From the NCBI GenBank assembly GCA_022592445.1, contig JABYQR010000008.1:186001-250000 (forward strand): a stretch of DNA of 64,000 nucleotides, given 5' to 3'. Of the stretch, positions 57,101 to 64,000 are shown piece by piece. A model generated the notes under the pieces. It worked only from the letters and a program-made list of their open reading frames with translations, was not told where the DNA came from and made no database searches. Position 1 is the stretch's first letter; each line of letters begins with the position of its first letter. The position numbers and the translations under genes are program-made. This DNA comes from Cytidiella melzeri. Taxonomy: Eukaryota > Basidiomycota > Agaricomycetes > Polyporales > Irpicaceae.

Positions 57101-58389
57101 TTCAAGACGTAGAGGCCTTGGGTACGAGAGGCGCAGCCTGCCAGTTGGCCATCGGCGCGAAGGATGTCGCAAGAGTTGTCCTTGAAGGCGATGTGGAAGC
57201 CTTTCTTGGTGAGGTGCGAGACGGAAAGCAGGTTCCCGTTGAGCTCTGGTACGTGGTAGACGTCAGAGAAAAGCGACTTCTTCGTCTGGTTTGCGCCAAC
57301 GTGGAGGTTGACAGCAACACGTCCAATACCGACAGCTTTGATAGCGCGGTCGTCGCCTAGAAGGACCTGGAGAGGCGAAGCGAGAGGTTGGTACGTGAGG
57401 AACCAGTGGCGTTGCGAACTCATGTGCACAGAGGCACCGGAGTCGATAATCCACTTTGAAGGGAGGTCGGCACGGCCGGCGTGACCGTTCGCCATGAAAA
57501 GCTGGAACGTTTCGGAGTCCTCGCTGTGGTCCACGACGGCGACCTTTGCGTGCTCGCCCTCCTTCGACTTGTCCTTGTCCTTCCCTGCCTTGTCCTTCGA
57601 GGCCTTCTCCTCCTTATCCTTCTTCATTTTCCTGCACTCCTCCGTCGGGTGGCCCTTCTTCTTACAGTAAAGGCACCGGACGTCCGACTTCTTGCTCTGC
57701 TGGCCGGACTTGGCCTTCCCGGTCTTGGCGAGAAGAGCGACTTGAGCCGGATCGCGACGCGACTTCTCCTCCATGAGGATGGCGTTGATGACCGCGTCGG
57801 TCGATGGCTTGTCGGTCGAGGCCATGAGTATGGTCGAGAGGACGGAGTACGAGGGAGGAAGGGACATGATCATCGCCAAAGCAATGATCGCGTCGTCGAG
57901 AGGTTGACCGAGAGACGTGAGAATGAAGCCTTTCTGGCGCATCGCGTTGAGTTGAGGTTCGAGGGGCGTCTCGTCGGAGAGCGTGCCGCGGAAAAGGTCG
58001 GTGAGAAGCAGAACGATAGTCTGCTTACCTTTGCCCTCGTATCGCGTGTTGAGCTTCTCCCAAGCGTCCTTTGCCAACGTAGTGTAGAGAACACCATTCA
58101 GAGGCTCATCTCCGAGGGTGAGCGTGATTTGCGCGAGCGCCTCCTGGTTCGAGCGCATAAATTCTGCGTGCTCGTCCGGTTTAGTCGATCCAGGGTCCTT
58201 TTGCGTGCCATCGACAATCCCCATCAGTCCGCGCAGCTCGAGAACGGTCTTGATACGGTACTTCCACGTCTGGAAGTTCGAACCATTGTCTTCCAACTTC
58301 CCAATGTCGAGAAGTCGATTGGAAGCGGCCACTTGGCGGGATGATGAGGTTGGTGTGGGTGTAGCCGGAGGGTCAGGAGTGGTCGACAT
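54112..58389 (-). CDS. gag-pol: Copia Gag-Pol polyprotein, 1425 aa, single ORF
   Basis: Domains in order: UBN2-type Gag (NGSNFQTWKYRIKTVLELRG near residue 35), zinc knuckle CLYCKKKGHPTEEC (about 240), a Lys-rich linker, aspartic protease WIIDSGASVHMS (about 310), GAG-pre-integrase TWHRRLGHINVDSVLKMVRQ (about 475), integrase core with YADVCGPMD, FRSDGGGEF and YTPQENGVAERMNRT (about 545-680), reverse transcriptase with RWVFAIKRGPDGEIVKHKAR, QMDVKSAFLNGDLNEEIYM and the catalytic AVYVDDMLIVSKD, and RNase H with YVDADWASDPNDRRSITGY and ALSSTEAEYMAASHATKEA. No frameshift or stop. Gag and Pol are fused in one frame, as in many fungal copia elements. Confidence 0.96.
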   Translation of the reverse strand: MSTTPDPPATPTPTSSSRQVAASNRLLDIGKLEDNGSNFQTWKYRIKTVLELRGLMGIVDGTQKDPGSTKPDEHAEFMRSNQEALAQITLTLGDEPLNGVLYTTLAKDAWEKLNTRYEGKGKQTIVLLLTDLFRGTLSDETPLEPQLNAMRQKGFILTSLGQPLDDAIIALAMIMSLPPSYSVLSTILMASTDKPSTDAVINAILMEEKSRRDPAQVALLAKTGKAKSGQQSKKSDVRCLYCKKKGHPTEECRKMKKDKEEKASKDKAGKDKDKSKEGEHAKVAVVDHSEDSETFQLFMANGHAGRADLPSKWIIDSGASVHMSSQRHWFLTYQPLASPLQVLLGDDRAIKAVGIGRVAVNLHVGANQTKKSLFSDVYHVPELNGNLLSVSHLTKKGFHIAFKDNSCDILRADGQLAGCASRTQGLYVLNSTPFPVLRAYIASVGAHSADSPLPLTALKANVKPVAKADVTTWHRRLGHINVDSVLKMVRQGMVEGMDITGEQTRPKTICVPCLEGKQTRLPIPKVSNTESSRVLNRVYADVCGPMDTQTPQGHRYFALHVDEASHLPVTNLLKHKSETLSHTKDYYARAEALTGERGNYFRSDGGGEFCSDEFEAFLRSKGIHHEKTNPYTPQENGVAERMNRTIMEMARTMLKDAGLPKTYWGHAVLYATHILQRTPTRALDGKTPYEASTGNKPSVAHLRIFGCKAYVHIPEEKRKKLDAKSLECVHLGYAEHRKAYCVLHRPSGRIYESRDVIFDEGSMLDPDRVIIDIDDTLDVSPSSAPLYRSRDSTPKEDMLNMSTDVQDVESDAEQAISRAPSPHPEPPVEDVVPGAAPAPGPATLSRTRHIPAPAPELRRSTRTKQLPTQDDHPKFNLNSRDKASIEAVAKAKEAEQQHALKASLDEPPRTYAQAMARPDALEWRLACVAEMEAFLKAKLYDEVERPKDRTLVDCRWVFAIKRGPDGEIVKHKARLVAKGFTQVEGVDYNDTFAPVSKFTSIRTILALAAQEDLEIHQMDVKSAFLNGDLNEEIYMKPPPGFEGDDSSVWKLKKSLYGLKQSSRQWYQRLAKEFTDRGFTRSHHDHAVFFKMESGTPVICAVYVDDMLIVSKDIKVINLFKASFHREFEMTDLGEARWILNMEIIRDRPRRILELSQRQFITTILDRFGLSDSRPVSTPMDPNSKLIKLPANESEVDVKQYQSMLGSLMYAMIGTRPDLAYSVGALSKHAATPGREHLLAITRVYRYLRGSKDLHLTYRGTPPDARDSISADLIGYVDADWASDPNDRRSITGYTFVLSGGAISWSSKRQHSTALSSTEAEYMAASHATKEAIWLRAFLIEIGHLSPSYAVPLLIDNQSAIALIKNPEHHERTKHIAVRYHFTRDAYEDALILPEYVPTGDQVADIMTKPLAREKHNRFLDGMGQL

Positions 58390-58462
58390 GTTGGATTAAG
58401 TGAGTGTTAAGCTTGTGTTTAAAAAGAGCGGGGTTGATTATAAGCTACCGGGGCTCATAACC

Positions 58463-58793
58463 TATTGCAGGGTTACGAGAGAGCCGCTCTAAGATATGCG
58501 AAGCGAAGGTGAACTCAGTAAGCCTCGATGAAAAGAGGTACTATTGGATTGCACTGCTAACCTAAGATATGCGAAGCGAAGGTGAACTACAGTGTATCAG
58601 ATAGTGTATGAAACATGTTACAAAACGAGTGAACGAACCTCAGTAAGCCTCGATGAAAAGAGGTACTGAGGAAAAAGAGAACTCGGTCGCCCGAATCGAA
58701 AACCGCGGGCGCTAGAACGTTTACACAACAGTCCGTAAAAGGAAGGTGAGTTCATGGCTGATGAACAGCAACGAAAAAGCTTTGATTCCAACA
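58463..58793 (-). repeat. Copia 5' LTR
   Basis: Same 331-bp sequence as the other LTR, with the same internal double motifs. It drives the polyprotein ORF, whose ATG (58389) lies only about 75 bp inside the LTR border. Confidence 0.92.
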
Positions 58794-59313
58794 CAGAGCT
58801 GGGATATTGCCACTGACCGGTGTGGATGGTCCCCGTGCAGCTCCCTCTGTTCCCATCACATCCCTCCTGAACCCGATCGCGGCAGCTGAGAAGACCGTTT
58901 CCGATGCACTCGACGACCTCACTGCCAGAGGTGTCCTCCGGAAGGACAACAGGATGGACATTGAGAATCTTCTCAATCCGGAGGAGGAGAGGTTTGAGGG
59001 AATCATGGGGAGCACGGAGGAGGAGATCTGCGCAGCCGTCATTGAGTCTCGAAAGGCTCAGGAAGGTGCAATCACTAATGGAGGCGATGATGATGTAGAC
59101 GACGATGCGCCCTTTCTTACTCAACCCGATCCCACTCACAACGAGGTCCTTCAAGCTGTCGCCCTCATTGACAGCTACATCCGCAATGCTAACGATCCGG
59201 TTGCTCGCAAATTGGAGGCTCTACTAGTTAGTTTTCGCCGTCAGCTTCGCTTGGACAGGTCTCGCTCGACAGCCCCCACTCTGATCACATCTTACTTTTC
59301 TCCTGCCAGATAG
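58794..59313 (+). pseudogene. pogo/Tigger transposase, 3' part after the copia insertion
   Basis: Continues the transposase frame after the target site CAGAG: GILPLTGVDGPRAAPSVPIT, TVSDALDDLTARGVLRKDNR, ERFEGIMGSTEEEICAAVIE, an acidic stretch GGDDDVDDDAP, then LEALLVSFRRQLRLDRSRST, ending TLITSYFSPAR with TAG at 59311-59313. It has no disrupting stop. The acidic block and basic C-terminal tail are typical of Tigger/jerky-type proteins. Without its N-terminus it has no start or promoter of its own. Confidence 0.85.
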
Positions 59314-59502
59314 TTCTCATTCACTCTGTCAATACACAATCATAATAATCATTGAATTGTTGCTACTTTGTCGTGTCTGTCATCCGAATCTATGCAGTAC
59401 TGGCCTCATTGAAATTCTCGACGGACTATGGGCGCTTACTGTGGTAACATCCTCGTAGCCCATAATCCTCATAACCCATACTTTTCCGTGCCCACGGAGG
59501 GG

Positions 59503-59526
59503 TATGGGTTAAGAGAGCGTCGACTG
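59503..59526 (-). repeat. Right terminal inverted repeat of the pogo-like element
   Basis: Ends GAGAGCGTCGACTG just before TA. Subterminal CCCATA motifs lie at about 59459-59500 (CCCATAATCCTCATAACCCA). Confidence 0.9.
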
Positions 59527-60446
59527 TATACGCATAGGTATGCTTGGCGTAACAGTCGTTTTCCGCCATCCACAATAAAACGTAATAGGAGCTGTACTAC
59601 GACAAATGTCTCAATTAAATGAGCATCATGTGCACTTGTAGCTGAGCCTGTCGGAATAGCAGTTAAAGCGACAACAGCAGCTGGGCTTTGAGATCATGCC
59701 ATATCGATACGGAGAGCTCAAGGTCCTCCTCGATGCTTGTATGCAAACTAGCCAGGACATAAAAATCGTGAAATACGTAATACCATCACATAGACTTACC
59801 GTGCTCAGCTAATTACAATGCTAGTACACGGCTCCTCAGCTGGCACCGTCACACAACAAAACTTGGAAGCGAGTTGAATAGAGATTCCAGCGGGCATTAG
59901 ATGCCTAGTTTGACGGTCTCGGAGCGTCAAGATAGAACATCTCCTGGGTGTGGTTTAGCTTGCTGATGAGGTGAACCAACTGCAAGGCAAGGCAGGAATG
60001 GTGGGTGGGCTTTGAACTAGTGCTGAGTCAGCACGCAAGAATGTTCGAGCTCCGATCAAGTTGGTGTAGTGCCAAATTAAGGACTTGGCAAGAACAGCGA
60101 GCGTACGTTTTGTATCCTCGAGCTTGTACAAGCATAGGTCACAACGCTGCATCAACGTCTTCCAATGCCAATGAGTATACCAGAGAAAATATCCATACAA
60201 ACAGCCTGGCACGGTTTATCCGATTTTCCCATTCACACGTGCAATTCGTCAAAATTCCAGTCCATGCGTCTGGAACGTGACCTATACCACTACTTTACTG
60301 ACATATCCGAGCCGATACTGATCTGTATATTTTCTATCAACTACTCGTCATCGTAAATCCTTTCCGGTAACAGAGCAAGAAACAAAAGGCCAAACCCACG
60401 CAATACCTGGCCCGCTGGCAATGTCAAGTATAAGCTGATGCGTTGT
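59527..60446. other. Array spacer right of the transposon
   Basis: No gene. It contains AGCTCAAGGTCCTCCTCGAT (near 59717), which recurs as ACTCAAGGTCCTCCTCGATG near 62770, showing that it belongs to the duplicated unit of the unknown gene family. Confidence 0.6.
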
Positions 60447-62302
60447 TCACTTCTTCTGATCCTTCAGCCAAGCCGCGCGTGGCCAAAGGTCACTCCCAGT
60501 GGGTTCGTTCTCTGGCAAGAAGTAACTACGTGAACACATCGAAGGTGAGTATTGTGGCTCAAGTCGTACGTTGCTTTCAACGACGAGTACTGACATGTGC
60601 GTTTCACCAATCTGGTCGTAATCCTTCATCTTTTTATCTTCTACTCCAAAAATTACCGTCTTTAGTGTCCAGAGTGCTGCAAAGCGAAACGGTACGAACG
60701 TTCGTCGAAATGTGAATTCCAGGTCTTGTAGGACATCACAGCCGCATGCTATTTGACAGATTAGGGATTAGTACATGAGCTCGATGATGAGTAGACTCGA
60801 AGAAAAGACTCACAGCGTGACTATAGAAATGAACATGGGTCCCTTGCGCAGGGCCGTTCGGAGGTTCCCCCTTGGGCTCGAAAGGTTCGCTGTATTGCAT
60901 GCTTCGCAATTTCGCCTCGTCCGGGACATGCAATCGAGATTCAGGATCAATCACTAGAAACATGATCAGTTGATTGGAGCCACAGCTGCTATGTAGACTC
61001 ACCGTGTCCAACAAAAAGGAAGACGTTCCGGCGCTCTGCAAGATCTGGTGGAAGATCTGGGTCCACGTCGAACTACCCAGCGCTGTGAGTCAAGTTTGTG
61101 ATGGAGGTGTATGCAGTCACACGTACCGCCAAGACGAACCCAGCGCTGACGCTACCATTCGGTCCGTGTTTTGTGCCTCCAGGGTTGGAAAGGCAACCTA
61201 GATTACGCTCATAAGTCCGATGAGCTTCCTTGACTATATTGTTTGCTTTTTTAGTGAGAATGGCGTTGTTCCAATACACTCCGTTCTCGGAGTGATCGAC
61301 TGTGTCACACTTGGTGCGCAGCGTCTTCCAATTGATGCCTGCCAGTTGCGTCGCGAGAATGAACGCGGCCTCAATACATACAGGCCCAATGGCGCCCGTC
61401 TGGTAATACCTGATGTTGCTTGGAGTGGCGTTGACGACGTTAACTCCCGGGAAGGGCTTAAACTTGGGGGTAGGTGTTTCTTGGAGAAAACCCACCCAGT
61501 TTCGTTCGCTGGTACAGATGACCTCCTCATTGTGTTGCAAAAGTTTCTGCAACTGCTCAGGCCACATGGCTTTTGTAAGCTTGTCGGTGTTGTCCAACGA
61601 GCCGAGAAAGGCAGCGACAGGCTTGTCCGCGGTTAGCGTACGCAGGGTACTCCAAGTATTGAGCGCGCGCCAGGACTCCACCCACCTCCAGTTGGGGTTC
61701 TCAGCGTGACCAACCGGGTAGTCGGGGTTGATAAGTTCCTCGTTTCCAATCCGCTGCCACATCCCTAGGAAATATGTGAGCGTGTTACAGTCATCAAGTC
61801 AGATGGATTGATCATGACGAACAGTCATAACCTTGACGTGCTTCGTTGCTGGAAATCCAACATTCTTCGTCACCGTACAACTTCCTAACAAAGTTTGTCG
61901 GATTGGTATACTGGTCTGCACGTCAGTTTCGCAACCAACATGAAGGTGGTTGTATCTTACTTTTTCCATCTTGGGGCTGAATGGGAATGTCCTTGACCCG
62001 AGAAGTCTACAGGAGGGTTTGTGGGCTACAGCGTGAAGTGTGTAAGAGTTAGCAGCGGTGGCACTGACATTTTACCACCCGTAGTAGCCTTAATCGCGTC
62101 TTCCGGTTGCTTTTCCTCTTCTTCCTCTTTGTACGTGATTTGTGTCACTTCTTCTCCTTCATTGTTGATTACAGGGGTTATGGCATCGGGGAGGACTTGA
62201 GTGTCGAAGCACAGTGGAGGGTTGCCGGTTAGCGAAACTCGCTTTGCGCGATGCAAGAATGTTCTTACCACCGCCAATCTGGTTATTTGGATTCTTGTCC
62301 AT
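60447..62302 (-). CDS. Uncharacterised protein, tandem family copy 2
   Basis: Start ATG 62302 (MDKNPNNQIGGG), stop at 60447-60449. The N-terminal region differs from copy 1: an extra acidic exon reads NNEGEEVTQITYKEEEEEKQ before RTFPFSPKMEK. From there the two match closely: YTNPTNFVRKLYGDEECW, GMWQRIGNEELINPDYPVGH, NPNWRWVESWRALNTWSTLR, IRYYQTGAIGPVCIEAAFIL, ENGVYWNNAILTKKANNIVK, FDVDPDLPPDLAERRNVFLF, THVHFYSH and the end WLKDQKK. Intron positions are the same as in copy 1. The C-terminal exons also match copy 3. No stops, so probably functional. Confidence 0.7.
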
Positions 62303-63481
62303 TGTGTTGTAAAGGCAAGTGATGATAAGCGAGCGTAGCGCAAGTGAGCTGTGAGGAGTAAAAGAGCGCATGAGGTGGGTATAAATACAGAGACAAAGCG
62401 TTTACCTAGCATGCAATGACCCACGTTACCCTCCATTCGAGGTCAGCTTTCCATACTACGTGAGGGCGTGGAACTGAGGAGTGATCCAGAGGACTCTGCG
62501 GTGTGTGACAGCTAGAGCCAATGCACAATTCAGCAGCTAAGGCACAAACTGTGAACACGGGGTGGAATGATGTGCATGCATTGATCACCACCGCAGCAAA
62601 CGCATAATCATGCGTGGTATATCAGTCGCATGCTATTATGAAACGCAGGAGCTGTCGGCAGCAAGGTCTCAAGTAAACGAGCATGCGCACTTGTAGCTGA
62701 CAGCAGCCCTGGAGGCGCATAACGACTGACAAGCTGGTGACTGAGATTGCGACAAACTGATATGGAAAACTCAAGGTCCTCCTCGATGCTTGTAATGAGG
62801 TGACCCATGGCCAATCGGAAGGCAAGGCAGGAATGGCGGGTGGTCGTCACGGTATGCATTGCATTCACTGCCGCCCCGATTAGTGCTGAGGAGAGTTTTT
62901 TCAAGCTCCGATAAAACTAATAGTGCGGTGTAGGCAAATAATTCGTTCTACAACGTAAAATAAAGGACTGCCAGTGGGTAAGAACAGCAAGCCTTCAATG
63001 TGTTTTCTCAAGCTTGAACGTCTGCGCTTGACATGTTTCTACAGCCTGATCGGCAATGACGAGCCAGATTATAAGTTGCTCCGCTCAAGTATACGACGTC
63101 GTCGCCTAAATTCAAGTTCAGCGGCGTGTCGAATACATACAGTGAAGCACTAAGGAGCGACGACAAGTCTTGATGTTCATCGAGGTAGACCTAAGTATCA
63201 ACGAGTATAACAGAGAATATGACCACACAACTGGCCTCTCACGTTTTATCCGAGTGCCCCATCGACAGCTCCTGCACACGTGCAATTTGTCAAAATTTCA
63301 ATCCATGCGTCCGAAACTGAGTAGTGCCACTACTTTACTGATACAGCCGATTCAATACTGATCTGCGTATTTTCTATTTACTAGTCGCCATCGTCAATCC
63401 TTCCAAGTAACAGACCAAGAAACAAAAGGCCAACCCACACAACACCTGGCCGTCAAAGTCAAGTATAAGCTGATGCGTTAA
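62303..63481. other. Array spacer between copies 2 and 3
   Basis: No gene recognised. It includes the probable leader exon and intron of copy 2 (62305-62440) and the spacer block shared with 59560-59760. The sequence near 62580-62640 (CGCATAATCATGCGTGG) aligns with the transposon insertion point in the copy 1 spacer. Confidence 0.55.
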
Positions 63482-64000
63482 TCAGTATTTCTGATCCTTC
63501 AGCCAATCCGCGCGTGGCCAAAGAGTACCCCCAGTGGGTTCGTTCTCTGGCAAGAAGTAACTATATCAACATATCGAAAGTGAGTATTGCGGCTCAAGTT
63601 GTACTTTGCTTTCAACGATGAGTACTGACATGTGCGTTTCACCGATCTGCTTGTAATTCGCCATTTTTTTCTCGTCTAAACCAGAAAATACCGTCTTTAG
63701 TGCTCGAGGTGCTGCAAAGAGAAACAGTACGAACTCAAAGATGACATCCACGTCATGTAGGGCATCACAGCCGCATGCTATTTCACGTATTGGAGATTAG
63801 TACAAGAGCTCGATGATGAGTAGACTCGAAGAAAAGACTCACAGCGTGACTATAGAAATGAACATGGGTCCCTTGCGCAGGGCCGTTCGGAGGTTCCCCC
63901 TTGGGCTCGAAAGGTTCGCTGTATTGCATGCTTCGCAATTTCGCCTCGTCCGGGACATGCAATCGAGATTCAGGATCAATCACTAGAAAGTTGATCAGTT
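63482..64000 (-). CDS. Uncharacterised protein, tandem family copy 3, 3' end only
   Basis: C-terminal exons only; the 5' part lies beyond the window. It reads IDPESRLHVPDEAKLRSMQY, SEPFEPKGEPPNGPAQGTHV and HFYSHA, then further exons to WLKDQKY with TGA at 63482-63484. It is closer to copy 2 than to copy 1: LRSMQYSEPFEPKGEP is shared with copy 2, while copy 1 has LHNMQYSEPFGPNREA. The spacing to copy 2 is 3029 bp. Confidence 0.7.

Larger units (their letters stand above)
53759..58793 (-). mobile_element. Ty1/copia LTR retrotransposon, intact and recent
   Basis: Two 331-bp LTRs (58463-58793 as the 5' LTR, 53759-54089 as the 3' LTR) start TGTTGG on the minus strand and end CAATA. By eye they are identical. 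A perfect 5-bp target duplication CAGAG flanks the element (53754-53758 and 58794-58798). Next to the 5' LTR, GGTTATGAGCCCCGG (58448-58462) resembles the initiator-Met tRNA primer site of copia elements. One uninterrupted ORF fills the interior. Everything needed for autonomous movement appears present. Confidence 0.95.
51795..59526 (+). mobile_element. pogo/Tigger-like DNA transposon carrying a nested copia element
   Basis: Terminal inverted repeats start CAGTCGACGCTCTCTTAACC at 51795 and end with the complement at 59526. They are flanked by TA on both sides (51793-51794 and 59527-59528), the target duplication of the Tc1/mariner superfamily. The transposase has an N-terminal DNA-binding region and a DDE domain of the pogo/Tigger/CENP-B type. 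Without the 5035-bp copia insertion and its 5-bp target duplication the element would be about 2.7 kb. Numerous ACCCATA motifs lie just inside both ends. It sits in the spacer between copies 1 and 2 of the unknown gene family. Confidence 0.9.

Noticed and set aside
57481..58344. 287-codon open frame on the plus strand
   Set aside because: Exactly antisense to the copia Gag region; composition mirrors that ORF and shows no domain.
1..64000. tRNA, rRNA and biosynthetic cluster genes
   Set aside because: GGTTCGA-like boxes were checked (for example near 41203, 50815, 53242), but all lie in coding sequence without an A box or cloverleaf. The single intact P450 has no terpene, polyketide or peptide synthase beside it.

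Overview
The window comes from a filamentous basidiomycete, most likely an Agaricomycete. Genes are rich in short (about 45-70 bp) GT-AG introns. Several proteins belong to families I know almost only from mushroom-forming fungi: a DUF6535 protein, a GH5 subfamily 5 endoglucanase, small secreted proteins with a TN-x-x-R-x-ARGLP motif, and long basidiomycete-type 'hypothetical' families. All exon joins were read by eye from splice signals and kept reading frame.

Layout. 1-6.5 kb: a decayed Ty3/gypsy chromovirus whose 5' LTR is outside the window. 6.6-8.4 kb: a multi-exon minus-strand gene of an uncharacterised basidiomycete family. 9.1-12.6 kb: a tandem array of three intact 118-aa small secreted proteins plus a fourth relic, each intact copy carrying a duplicated promoter block. 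12.8-18 kb: an HD-domain phosphohydrolase and a KE4/SLC39A7-type zinc transporter in head-to-head arrangement, then an Aps1-type Nudix hydrolase. 19-28.3 kb: a segmental duplication in which DUF6535 and F-actin capping protein beta genes are intact on the right (24.3-28.3 kb) and reduced to pseudogenes in the same order on the left (19.3-20.0 kb), with a minus-strand gene carrying a long internal repeat between them. 28.4-41.3 kb: mostly housekeeping genes (RFC subunit 3, GH5 endoglucanase, ASA1, a UQCC2/Cbp6-like factor, TPS1) plus a cytochrome P450 relic. 42.7-46.3 kb: two paralogous secreted proteins. 46.8-49.2 kb: a complete cytochrome P450.

49.8-64 kb: the most dynamic part. Three copies of an unrecognised, about 400-aa gene family lie on the minus strand with a native spacing of about 3 kb; the third runs off the window. 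A pogo/Tigger-like DNA transposon (51795-59526, TA target site) sits in the spacer between copies 1 and 2. Its transposase is interrupted by a Ty1/copia retrotransposon (53759-58793) with a single intact 1425-codon polyprotein ORF, two 331-bp LTRs identical by eye, and a perfect CAGAG target duplication. This gives a clear order of events: gene tandem duplication, pogo insertion, then a very recent copia insertion.

The genes do not form one pathway. Conserved single-copy genes alternate with lineage-specific families that have expanded in tandem and with transposons of different ages. The best candidates for undescribed biology are the secreted-protein array at 9-12.6 kb, the unknown tandem family at 49.8-64 kb, the 88-codon repeat gene at 21.5-23.5 kb and the tandem exon duplication in the DUF6535 gene.
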